Below, piece by piece: positions 58,045 through 64,000 of a stretch of 64,000 bases of DNA; the first letter of the stretch is position 1, and every line of letters begins with the position of its first letter. The notes beneath the pieces are model-generated. The model did not search any database, was not told the DNA's origin, and saw only the letters and a list, made by a program, of their open reading frames with translations. Source of the stretch: Actinomyces glycerinitolerans (GTDB taxonomy: Bacteria > Actinomycetota > Actinomycetes > Actinomycetales > Actinomycetaceae); contig NZ_FQTT01000011.1 of assembly GCF_900098745.1 (NCBI RefSeq), positions 1-64,000 on the forward strand. Reading direction: 5' to 3'. A program made the translations under genes and the position numbers.

Positions 58045-58524
58045 GTGCCTCAGCTATCCGTCGGCGACACCGCCCCCGACTTCACTCTCCCCGACCAGTC
58101 CGGCACCCCGGTTTCCCTGGCCTCCCTGCGAGATGGCGCCGCGCGCGGCGTGGTCGTCTACTTCTACCCGCGGGCCGGCACCGCCGGCTGCACCAAGGAG
58201 GCCTGCGACTTCCGCGACTCGCTGGAGGGATGGCGTCGCGCCGGTTACGCCGTCGTCGGCATCTCCCCCGACCCGCCCGCCGCGCAGGCGCGCTTCGCGG
58301 AGAAGCAGTCCCTGCCCTTCCCGCTCCTGTCCGACCCCGACCACACCGTGATGGAGGCCTGGGGCGCGTGGGGGGAGAAGAAGAACTACGGTCGCACCAC
58401 CACCGGCGTGATCCGCTCCACCGTGGTCGTGGGGGCCGACGGCGACGTCGCCCTGGCCCGCTACAACGTGCGCGCCACCGGCCACGTCGACCGCCTGCGC
58501 CGCGAACTCGGCCTGGACGACTGA
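58045..58524 (+). CDS. bcp: Peroxiredoxin, Bcp/AhpC-TSA family
   Basis: A 159-residue thiol peroxidase: APDFTLPDQSGTPVSL, then VVYFYPRAGTAGCTKEACDF with the peroxidatic Cys49 and a second Cys54 in the Bcp resolving position, and GVIRSTVVVGADG. It reduces hydrogen peroxide and organic hydroperoxides. The GTG start (58045-58047) is nine bases after AGGAGG. Ala-Gly-Thr-Ala stands where most homologues have Ala-Xaa-Thr-Pro, a small deviation next to the active site. Convergent with the oxidoreductase gene. Confidence 0.9.
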   Translation: MPQLSVGDTAPDFTLPDQSGTPVSLASLRDGAARGVVVYFYPRAGTAGCTKEACDFRDSLEGWRRAGYAVVGISPDPPAAQARFAEKQSLPFPLLSDPDHTVMEAWGAWGEKKNYGRTTTGVIRSTVVVGADGDVALARYNVRATGHVDRLRRELGLDD

Positions 58525-58542
58525 ACTCCCGACGACCGGCGG

Positions 58543-59664
58543 CTACTCCCCGGGGTAGGTGACGCCGAGCCGACGGCGCACCTCGTCCATGGTCTCCAGC
58601 ACCGCCAGCGTCTCGCTCCACGGCATGGTCTGCGACTCCGTCCTGCCGGCGGCGATGCAGCGGGCCACCTCGGCGGCCTCGAACTGGAAACCACCGGGCA
58701 CGGTGGCGTCCCACTCGTGACGCTGGGCGTCCGGCCCCTCCCCCAGGACGACCTCCAGCGGCGCGGGCCGGTAGAACTGCGTGGGCAGCACCACCCGGCC
58801 GCGAGTGCCGACCACCTCGCCGGCCGTCTCCGAGGCGGCGGACATGCTCGAGACGGCCACCGCCAGCGCACGCGGGTAGGTCATGGAAACCGACTCGTCC
58901 AAGTCCACGCCCGTCTCCGACAGTCGCCCGACCGCCGTCAGCGCCGTCGGTGCGCCCAGCAGTGAGTGCACGAAGCTGACCGAGTACACGCCCAGGTCGA
59001 GCAGAGCACCGCCGGCCAGTTCGGGCCGGTTCAGGCGTTCAACATGCTCCAGCGACTGGAGGTGCTCGGCGCGCACGTAGCGCAGCTCCCCCAGCGCGCC
59101 ACTGTCGGCCAGTGCCCGCAGCAGCACCTGCCCGGGCAGGAAGCGCGTCCACATGGCCTCCATGGCGAACAGGTTCGCCGCGCGGGCGGCGTCGAAGACC
59201 CGACGCGCCTCGGCGGCGTTGCGGGTGAAGGACTTCTCCACCAGCACCGGCTTGCCCGCCTCCAGCGCCAGCAGCGCCTGCTCACAGTGGAAATTGTGCG
59301 GGGTGGCGATGTAGACGGCGTCCACGTCCGGGTCGCCCACGAGCGCCTCGTAGGAGCCGTGGGCGCGCACCGACTGCCCCTTGCCGGCGTCGGGGTGGGC
59401 GTCGATGAAGGCCTGTGCCCGAGTCCGATCGCGGCTGCCGACGGCGACGATCCGCCCGGAGGAGAAGGCGGGCACGTCGGTGGCGAAGGTGGCGGCGATG
59501 CCGCCCGCGCCGAGAATCCCCCAGCGCAGTGCGGGCGCGTCCTGCGGCTCGGGGACGGCGGCGGCCGGGTTTAAGGGGGCGCCGGCCGCGGCCAGGGCGT
59601 CGAGGATGGGCGTGGGGATGGCGGGTAGTTGATCGGTGGTACGGATGGATTTGTCTTGCGCCAT
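58543..59664 (-). CDS. Gfo/Idh/MocA-family oxidoreductase
   Basis: A 373-residue NAD(P)-dependent dehydrogenase. The Rossmann motif WGILGAGGIAATFATDV begins near residue 47 after an Ala/Pro-rich N-terminus; then VDAVYIATPHNFHCEQALLA and GKPVLVEKSFTRNAAEA with the catalytic Glu-Lys. Sugars, inositols or their derivatives are typical substrates. The recombinase reading frame, in a different phase, overlaps its first 31 codons. Confidence 0.88.
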   Translation of the reverse strand: MAQDKSIRTTDQLPAIPTPILDALAAAGAPLNPAAAVPEPQDAPALRWGILGAGGIAATFATDVPAFSSGRIVAVGSRDRTRAQAFIDAHPDAGKGQSVRAHGSYEALVGDPDVDAVYIATPHNFHCEQALLALEAGKPVLVEKSFTRNAAEARRVFDAARAANLFAMEAMWTRFLPGQVLLRALADSGALGELRYVRAEHLQSLEHVERLNRPELAGGALLDLGVYSVSFVHSLLGAPTALTAVGRLSETGVDLDESVSMTYPRALAVAVSSMSAASETAGEVVGTRGRVVLPTQFYRPAPLEVVLGEGPDAQRHEWDATVPGGFQFEAAEVARCIAAGRTESQTMPWSETLAVLETMDEVRRRLGVTYPGE

Positions 59665-62006
59665 GTCGAAACTCTAGGCCCCGCCGAAACCTCAGCGCCA
59701 TACCTCACACCCGCTGCGGGACCGGCACCGCCGATTGCAGGTGCGTGTGGAGCCCGATGGCGCCGACGGGGCCGACGGCGGGCCCGGCACCGCCGGCGGC
59801 GCCGTGTCTCATCCGGGGCCCGGCCACTGCTAGGCTGTGCGCGGCCGTAGACCGAACGCTCCGACTGCCACCGCACGGTGCCGGGCACGTTCGGCCGGAT
59901 GCGGCTGCGAGCGCGAGTGGCGGAACTGGTAGACGCCCCAGATTTAGGTTCTGGTGCCTTCGGGCGTGAGGGTTCGAGTCCCTTCTCGCGCACCATGACG
60001 ACCTTATACGAACTCGCACGATGCGAAGTCGGTGTAGGGGCTGTCTCATACGACGAAGCGTGCTCACTCTGCGGGGTGGGCGCTTTTCGTTGTGGGAGAG
60101 CTTTGTGTCCAAGGTCATGGTTGTCTGTGTCGTTGCCGTGGTGGCCGCGTCCTGCTGTGTGGTGGATGTCTCTGTGCTGGCTGTGGTGCTCGCCTTCGGG
60201 GTGCGCGTCGCTGTCGTCGGGTTCGTCTTCGCTGTGGTTGTTGGTCTGCGTGTGTTGGTGTTGGTGTTGTTGGGCGGCTCGGCGCAGGTTGAGGCTGGTG
60301 AGTTGGTTGAAGGGAAAGTTGAGGCGTGCGGCGGCGTCGGGTTGGCCGCCTGGTCCGCGAACAAGCAGCGGCAGCGCCGGTGCCTTGTCTTGATTCTCTA
60401 GTCCTTCCTGCTCGCCTGTCGTCCCCGGGGTAGCGCTAGCGTCTGTCGGGTCGTGGTCTGGTTCGGCGGTGGGGTCTGGTGGGGTGATGAGTCTGCCGTC
60501 GGGGTCGGTGTCGGGGTTGATGAGGATGCGGTTGAAGAAGACTTGGTTGAGTTGCTTGCGTAGGTGGGGTGGTGCGGCGGTGTAGAGACGGTGGCAGTCT
60601 TCGAGGAGGTCTAGTGCCTGGGCTAGGTGGTCGCGGATGTCGTTGATGTCTGCTTTGTATCCGGCCAGGGTTCGTTTGATGTCGTTTAGCTCACGTCCCA
60701 GCCGGTCTTGTTCCTCCTTGAGGAGGTCTAGTGGTACGGCGCCGCCCAGGTGGGCGTGGAGTAGCTTGCGGCGTTCGTCTTCGAGGTTGGTGCGGCGGGT
60801 GGTTAGTGAGCGGATGTCGCGGGCGCGGTGGGCGTGGATCTGGTCGAGTTCGGCGTGTAGGTACTGCTCGATGAGCTGGCGATCTTCGGGTTGGAAGTGG
60901 ATGCGGTGGTACAGGTCTGCGACGCGTGTGTCTACTTCTTCGATGAGGACTGCTTTGAAGTTGCAGTCGTGGAGGCGGTGGCGGCGGGCGCAGACGAAGT
61001 ATGGGTAGATGGTGCCGTGGGGGTTCTTGGTGTTCTGGACCAGGAGCCGTGAGCCGCACAGCCCGCATACCACGGTGGTTTTCAGGTGGTGGTTGTGGAT
61101 GCGTTGGCGTTCGCCGTTGCGGTGGCTGTCCAGGATCTGTTGGACCTTCTCCCAGGTCTCGATGTCTGCCAGTGGCTCGTGCTTGCCTGGGTATTGGACT
61201 CCTTGGAAGGTGACTACGCCTTTGTAGTAGGGGTGGCGGAGCAGTGTTTGGAGGTGGCCGGCGGTGATGGCGGTTGCGGGTTTGCGTGGTGTGGCTGGGA
61301 TGGTTAGGCCGAGGGCGGCCAGGTGTGCGGCCAGCTGCCTGATGGTCCAGGTTCCGGTGGCGTACTCGGTGAAGGCTTGGCGCATGAGGGGCGCGCGTTC
61401 GGGGTCTAGCTCGACGGTGCGGATCTCGCGGCCTTGGGCGTCTCGGCCGCGGACGTTGAGGTAGCCCAGTGGGGCCTTGCCGATGGTGCCGCCGTTCCTG
61501 GCTTTCTCGCCCATACCTTTGAGGACTTCGTTGGACAGGTTGCGGCTGTAGAACTCAGCGATGGAGCTCATGATGCCGTGCAGGAGGATGCCACCGGGGG
61601 TCTGGTCGATGTTCTCCGAGGTGGATACCAGGCGCACGCCGGTGTCGTCGAAGACCTTGTTGATCTCGACGTCGTCTGCCCGGTTGCGGGCCAGGCGGTC
61701 CAGCTTGTGGACGATGACATAGTCGATACCGGGGGTTTGGCGCAGGTATGTGAGCATCTTCTGCAGCTCGGGGCGGTTGGCGGAGCGGGCGGACTCGCCG
61801 CGGTCCACGAACTCCTTAACCACCAGCGCGCCCATGGAGGCGGCCTTGCGCTTGTTGGCCTCGCGCTGGGCGGGGATGGAAAAGCCCTCCTCTGTCCCGG
61901 CGCGTTCGGCCTGTTCACGGGTGGAGACGCGGATGTAGGACACGGCCCGCTTCGGGGTGAGAGCCTGGCTCATCGCTACCAGCGGGTCCGGGATGGTCTG
62001 GCTCAT
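59571..62006 (-). CDS. Large serine recombinase whose frame crosses the element border
   Basis: The core (about residues 1-530) is a complete large serine integrase: catalytic domain with SYIRVSTREQ (Ser28), LDRLARN, then the recombinase domain IGKAPLGYLNV, the zinc ribbon CGLCGSRLL to FVCARRHRLHDC, and a coiled coil (LEDERRKLLHAHLGG). It catalyses site-specific integration, and excision with a partner. From about residue 565 a tail with 14 His in some 57 residues follows; residues 670 to 698 are antisense to tRNA-Leu and the last 31 overlap the Gfo/Idh gene. No stop occurs before 59571, so the true C-terminus depends on the junction. Start overlaps the upstream stop (62003-62006). Confidence 0.88.
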   Translation of the reverse strand: MSQTIPDPLVAMSQALTPKRAVSYIRVSTREQAERAGTEEGFSIPAQREANKRKAASMGALVVKEFVDRGESARSANRPELQKMLTYLRQTPGIDYVIVHKLDRLARNRADDVEINKVFDDTGVRLVSTSENIDQTPGGILLHGIMSSIAEFYSRNLSNEVLKGMGEKARNGGTIGKAPLGYLNVRGRDAQGREIRTVELDPERAPLMRQAFTEYATGTWTIRQLAAHLAALGLTIPATPRKPATAITAGHLQTLLRHPYYKGVVTFQGVQYPGKHEPLADIETWEKVQQILDSHRNGERQRIHNHHLKTTVVCGLCGSRLLVQNTKNPHGTIYPYFVCARRHRLHDCNFKAVLIEEVDTRVADLYHRIHFQPEDRQLIEQYLHAELDQIHAHRARDIRSLTTRRTNLEDERRKLLHAHLGGAVPLDLLKEEQDRLGRELNDIKRTLAGYKADINDIRDHLAQALDLLEDCHRLYTAAPPHLRKQLNQVFFNRILINPDTDPDGRLITPPDPTAEPDHDPTDASATPGTTGEQEGLENQDKAPALPLLVRGPGGQPDAAARLNFPFNQLTSLNLRRAAQQHQHQHTQTNNHSEDEPDDSDAHPEGEHHSQHRDIHHTAGRGHHGNDTDNHDLGHKALPQRKAPTPQSEHASSYETAPTPTSHRASSYKVVMVREKGLEPSRPKAPEPKSGASTSSATRARSRIRPNVPGTVRWQSERSVYGRAQPSSGRAPDETRRRRRCRARRRPRRRHRAPHAPAIGGAGPAAGVRYGAEVSAGPRVSTWRKTNPSVPPINYPPSPRPSSTPWPRPAPP
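59911..59992 (+). tRNA. tRNA-Leu (TAG) at the border of the mobile element
   Basis: An 82-base class II tRNA: acceptor GCGCGAG/CTCGCGC, anticodon stem CCAGA/TCTGG with loop TTTAGGT (anticodon TAG), a variable arm GTGCCTTCGGGCGT-like, T-arm GAGGG-TTCGAGT-CCCTT, discriminator A, encoded CCA (59993-59995). The integrated element begins within some tens of bases of its 3' end. Confidence 0.95.
60009..60031. other. Candidate attachment-site dyad
   Basis: CGAACTCGCA (60009-60018) and TGCGAAGTCG (60022-60031) match inverted at 8 of 10 positions around CGA. A partial direct copy of the neighbouring ATACGA word occurs at 60049. Large serine recombinases cut at 2-base cores in dyads of this size; location between the tRNA end and the recombinase is right, but the assignment is weak. 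Confidence 0.25.
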
Positions 62007-62356
62007 GTGTTGCTCCTTACGGTGATCAGGGTGGGCTCGGGCTTGGTGATGATCAGGCCGAGGCCGGTGGCGGCCAGGGCGCCGATCAGACGGTGGTAGC
62101 GCTCTTGGCTGCCTCCAGTCGGATGGTCGATGGTCGGAGTGATCAGGTAGCGGATGTTGTTGGCGGGGCTGGCGGCGACGTGTAGGGCGCGGTCGATGCC
62201 GGCGGTCTCATCCGGTAGGTCGTAATAGAGGCCGATGTTGTTGAGGCTGTACTGCTGACAGCAGCGGCTAATACTGGCGATGCTGTCATCGGGGATGATA
62301 CGGCGGTAGCCGATGGCTCGACTGCCGGGAATTATGATTTCTTCGGGAGTGTGCAT
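62003..62356 (-). CDS. Small resolvase-fold protein lacking the catalytic serine
   Basis: The 117-residue protein can be laid over the catalytic domain of its neighbour: AIGYRRIIPDDS for YIRVSTREQ, IGLYYDLPDETAG for VKEFVDRGESARS, IRYLITPTIDH for IDYVIVHKLDRLARN, and ALAATGLGLIITKPE for FDDTGVRLVSTSEN. Serine is replaced by Ile21 and the LDRLARN arginine is missing, so it cannot cut DNA by the usual route. It overlaps the recombinase start as ATGA. AAAGGAG precedes its own ATG. I infer a dimerisation or directionality partner. Confidence 0.65.
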   Translation of the reverse strand: MHTPEEIIIPGSRAIGYRRIIPDDSIASISRCCQQYSLNNIGLYYDLPDETAGIDRALHVAASPANNIRYLITPTIDHPTGGSQERYHRLIGALAATGLGLIITKPEPTLITVRSNT

Positions 62357-62490
62357 GATGTATTCTCCTTTCGTTTATGTGCTTCGGTGTGGTGGTTGTT
62401 CTCCTTCCATTGACGCTCAGAATGGGCGAAGAGTCAAGCCTGTTTTTCTGGGCGGATCGTTTCGCCTGGGCGTGCTGGTGCTTCAGTGTT

Positions 62491-63315
62491 TTATGGTCCG
62501 TTCTGAATTAGGCGCGTGAGTTCTTCTGGGCTGGCGGTGATCTTGAATAGGCCTGGTGTGAAGGTGGCCTGGTTGGTGATTTGCTGGGTGAGTCTGGTGG
62601 CGCGGTCGGGGTTGTTTAGTAGCCAGACGACTTGCGGGTAGTAGCCGTGGGTGGCTTGTTCGGTGCCGGTGTTGAGGTGGGTTTGGTAGTCGTGGCATTT
62701 GGCCAGTAGGCGTGCGGGGTTCTCGGTGCCGAGGTCGATTTCGAGTAGCCAGTGGTCTTGGTCGCCGTGGGCGGTGGTGGTGATGGCTTCAAGGTCGGGT
62801 TTGAGCCAGCGCTTGGTGCCGGCGGGACCGTGCCAGGTCCGCCAGCATTCGGGTTCGGTGGCCAGTAGCGTGAGTCGGCCGCCGGCGTGGTGGGCGGCTT
62901 GCTCGATGATTAGTCGGGCTTCGGTGATGGCGAGCGTGTGGGCCAGGAAGGCGTAGGAGGGCTCGCTGGTGCGTTTCCTGACGGTGGCATCGGGGCTGGT
63001 GAGGCGGTGTCCGGGCTCGCGTAGGCGCCAGACGTGACTGGTGGATCCGGATTTGGCTCCGCCGATGCGCCGCTCCAGGTGGTCTGTCAGGCCGAGTTGG
63101 CGGTGTCGGCTAAGGCGGCGGCTGGTTTGCCGCAGTGCGGAACGGTCGGAGGCGTAGCGGCCGGTAAGACTGATGATTCGGGCGAGTTGGCGGGTGGTGG
63201 CGTAGCGGTGCGCAACCAGCAGCCCGAGAAGCTGGCGGTCGATGGTGTCAAGCTGGTCGGCGATGGCCTGGAGCTGGCGACGTCCGACACGCGCGCTGGT
63301 GCTTGGGGTGCTCAT
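62491..63315 (-). CDS. Replication-relaxation family protein
   Basis: A 274-residue protein of the family found in actinobacterial and firmicute mobile elements. It begins with a winged-helix part (LDTIDRQLLGLLVAHRYATT then RQLARIISL and RQTSRRLSRHRQLGL), followed by the conserved HTLAITEARLIIEQAA, KPDLEAITT and HWLLEIDLGTENPARLLAKC, which resemble a PD-(D/E)xK-like core. It probably acts at the element's origin. The 134 bases to the next gene (62357-62490) should hold the recombinase promoter; TTGAC and GTCAA words 18 bases apart lie there. Confidence 0.85.
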   Translation of the reverse strand: MSTPSTSARVGRRQLQAIADQLDTIDRQLLGLLVAHRYATTRQLARIISLTGRYASDRSALRQTSRRLSRHRQLGLTDHLERRIGGAKSGSTSHVWRLREPGHRLTSPDATVRKRTSEPSYAFLAHTLAITEARLIIEQAAHHAGGRLTLLATEPECWRTWHGPAGTKRWLKPDLEAITTTAHGDQDHWLLEIDLGTENPARLLAKCHDYQTHLNTGTEQATHGYYPQVVWLLNNPDRATRLTQQITNQATFTPGLFKITASPEELTRLIQNGP

Positions 63316-63529
63316 GGGTGTGGCTCCTTATGGGCGTTGATTGGTGTAAGTGGGCTGTGCGGGCGCCGCGGGGTCGGGCTGGGCGGTCCAAGATGGACCG
63401 ACAGTCGTCTCCCTTGTTCGGCGGTGCTCGGCGTGGCGGGGCGGCAGGAGGCGGGCGGTTGCGGCACCGATTGGTGCGGGGATTGGTCGGCCGATGCGTC
63501 TCGTTCTCCCGGTACGACTTTGAGCTCAT
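63248..63529 (-). CDS. Possible 93-residue basic protein of the element
   Basis: An ATG at 63527-63529 overlaps the stop of the ATPase gene as ATGA and has a perfect GGAGG six bases upstream, so translation could start here (MSSKSYRENETHRPTN). The frame is Arg/Pro-rich and overlaps the next gene by 68 bases, and a second frame (63312-63542) is also open. Composition argues against, start signal argues for; low confidence. Confidence 0.3.
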   Translation of the reverse strand: MSSKSYRENETHRPTNPRTNRCRNRPPPAAPPRRAPPNKGDDCRSILDRPARPRGARTAHLHQSTPIRSHTHEHPKHQRACRTSPAPGHRRPA

Positions 63530-64000
63530 GAGGTGCCTCCATGCCGGGGTCTGCGACCGATGGAGACCCGAGCGGCCTGGCTCTGAGGTGACTGGCCCTG
63601 CGCGGGCTGCGGGCCGGCGGCTTGCGTGAGGCCGAGGCGTTCCAGTAGTTGCTCCTCGACTACGTGGGCGTCTTGCCCGTAGCGGGCGGCGCTGGCAGCT
63701 ACCAGCGTGACCGGGTCGCCGTCTGGTGGTGGTAGCGGCAGCGTGTGGGCCAGGCACCAGGGGTTCGGGTGGCCGTGGTGGATGGCGCGCACGTAGGCAC
63801 CAAAACGCGGCAGTAGCTGAAAGTCGGCGGGTTCAAGCCCGACGGTTTGACGTGCGATCTCGCTGGCGTCGGCGGCGGAAAGACCGAAGATGATCTTGTT
63901 GCGTGCGTTGGTGTCCACGGCGGAGCGCAGGTTCGGCGGGAGCTGAGCGCGGTACTGGTGCGCCAGGTGGAAAGCGACCCCGAGGCTGCGCGCCTGGCTG
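63526..64000 (-). CDS. Conjugation-type ATPase / coupling protein, C-terminal part
   Basis: The visible 158 residues, running off the window, begin SQARSLGVAFHLAHQYRAQL then PPNLRSAVDTNARNKIIFGL and SAADASEIARQTVGLEPADF. This is the end of the motor domain of VirD4/TraG-like ATPases (arginine-finger and helix region) that pair with replication-relaxation proteins in actinobacterial elements. The remainder, including the Walker motifs, is outside. The last 40 residues are Gln/Pro-rich. Confidence 0.75.
   Translation of the reverse strand, partial: SQARSLGVAFHLAHQYRAQLPPNLRSAVDTNARNKIIFGLSAADASEIARQTVGLEPADFQLLPRFGAYVRAIHHGHPNPWCLAHTLPLPPPDGDPVTLVAASAARYGQDAHVVEEQLLERLGLTQAAGPQPAQGQSPQSQAARVSIGRRPRHGGTS

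Larger units (their letters stand above)
59996..64000. mobile_element. Left part of an integrated conjugative or mobilizable element
   Basis: Next to tRNA-Leu lies a minus-strand run of a large serine recombinase, a resolvase-like partner, a replication-relaxation protein and a conjugation-type ATPase; the last is cut by the window edge. This set is typical of actinobacterial integrative elements. The codon usage and GC content fall (many G/T-rich stretches) compared with the chromosome before 59.9 kb. The right border is outside the window. The exact left border is not proven. Confidence 0.75.

Overview
The window is high-GC DNA from the chromosome of an actinobacterium, most likely Actinomyces or a close relative. 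This rests on gene order: ftsK-pgsA-cinA-clgR-DUF3046-recA-recX with gluABCD and miaB/miaA nearby is the actinobacterial arrangement. Supporting points are GTG/TTG starts, frequent ATGA stop/start overlaps, a GAAC-N4-GTTC LexA box, and a DapF homologue that has lost its catalytic residues (Actinomyces walls usually carry lysine/ornithine instead of diaminopimelate). I cannot name the species from the sequence. No rRNA and no CRISPR array is present.

Layout. 1-0.9 kb: broken IS1634-like transposase end and a repeat-rich gap. 0.9-7.2 kb (minus strand): chorismate mutase/clpX, then two YbjN-fold proteins, miaA, a dapF-like gene and a BrnQ-type carrier in one overlapping run. 7.4-16.3 kb: an iron-uptake island. 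FTR1 permease, P19-type lipoprotein, DUF2318 Fe-S membrane protein, two FtsX-type permeases, an ATPase and an FMN-binding lipoprotein form one minus-strand operon; apbE, the FMN transferase, is divergent across a promoter with two DtxR/IdeR-like boxes. 16.3-17.3 kb: gene-free, with large palindromes. 17.3-25.7 kb: miaB, gluABCD glutamate-type ABC transporter, a type II NADH dehydrogenase, and a large lipoprotein. 25.7-36.2 kb: decayed IS5-like end, a palindromic repeat, recX, recA, DUF3046, clgR, cinA, pgsA, ftsK, a PfkB kinase, rnj, then tRNA-Glu, tRNA-Glu and tRNA-Gln. 36.2-39.5 kb: an AbiEi/DUF559-like gene bracketed by two copies of one palindromic element, then gltX. 39.7-48.1 kb: C-S lyase, FAH-family hydrolase and four consecutive paralogous AGCS sodium:amino-acid symporters. 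48.2-59.7 kb: DUF4241-like gene (frameshifted), DUF3516 helicase (frameshifted), GNAT, YccF, a membrane protein/SatD pair, ATP-grasp, prolyl aminopeptidase, tRNA-Lys, a 54-residue protein, a Bcp peroxiredoxin and a Gfo/Idh oxidoreductase. 59.9-64 kb: tRNA-Leu followed by the end of an integrated conjugative or mobilizable element (large serine recombinase, a resolvase-like partner, replication-relaxation protein, conjugation ATPase), which continues past the window.

Most striking: (1) a set of multi-unit inverted repeats, different in sequence but alike in build, most of them at gene 3' ends; (2) the gene framed by two copies of one such element; (3) the flavin-linked iron island with its iron boxes; (4) the catalytically emptied dapF homologue; (5) the serine recombinase whose reading frame runs across the element border and antisense through tRNA-Leu, coupled to a small resolvase-fold protein lacking the catalytic serine. 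At least three frameshifts lie in G/C homopolymers, so base-calling errors must be considered.
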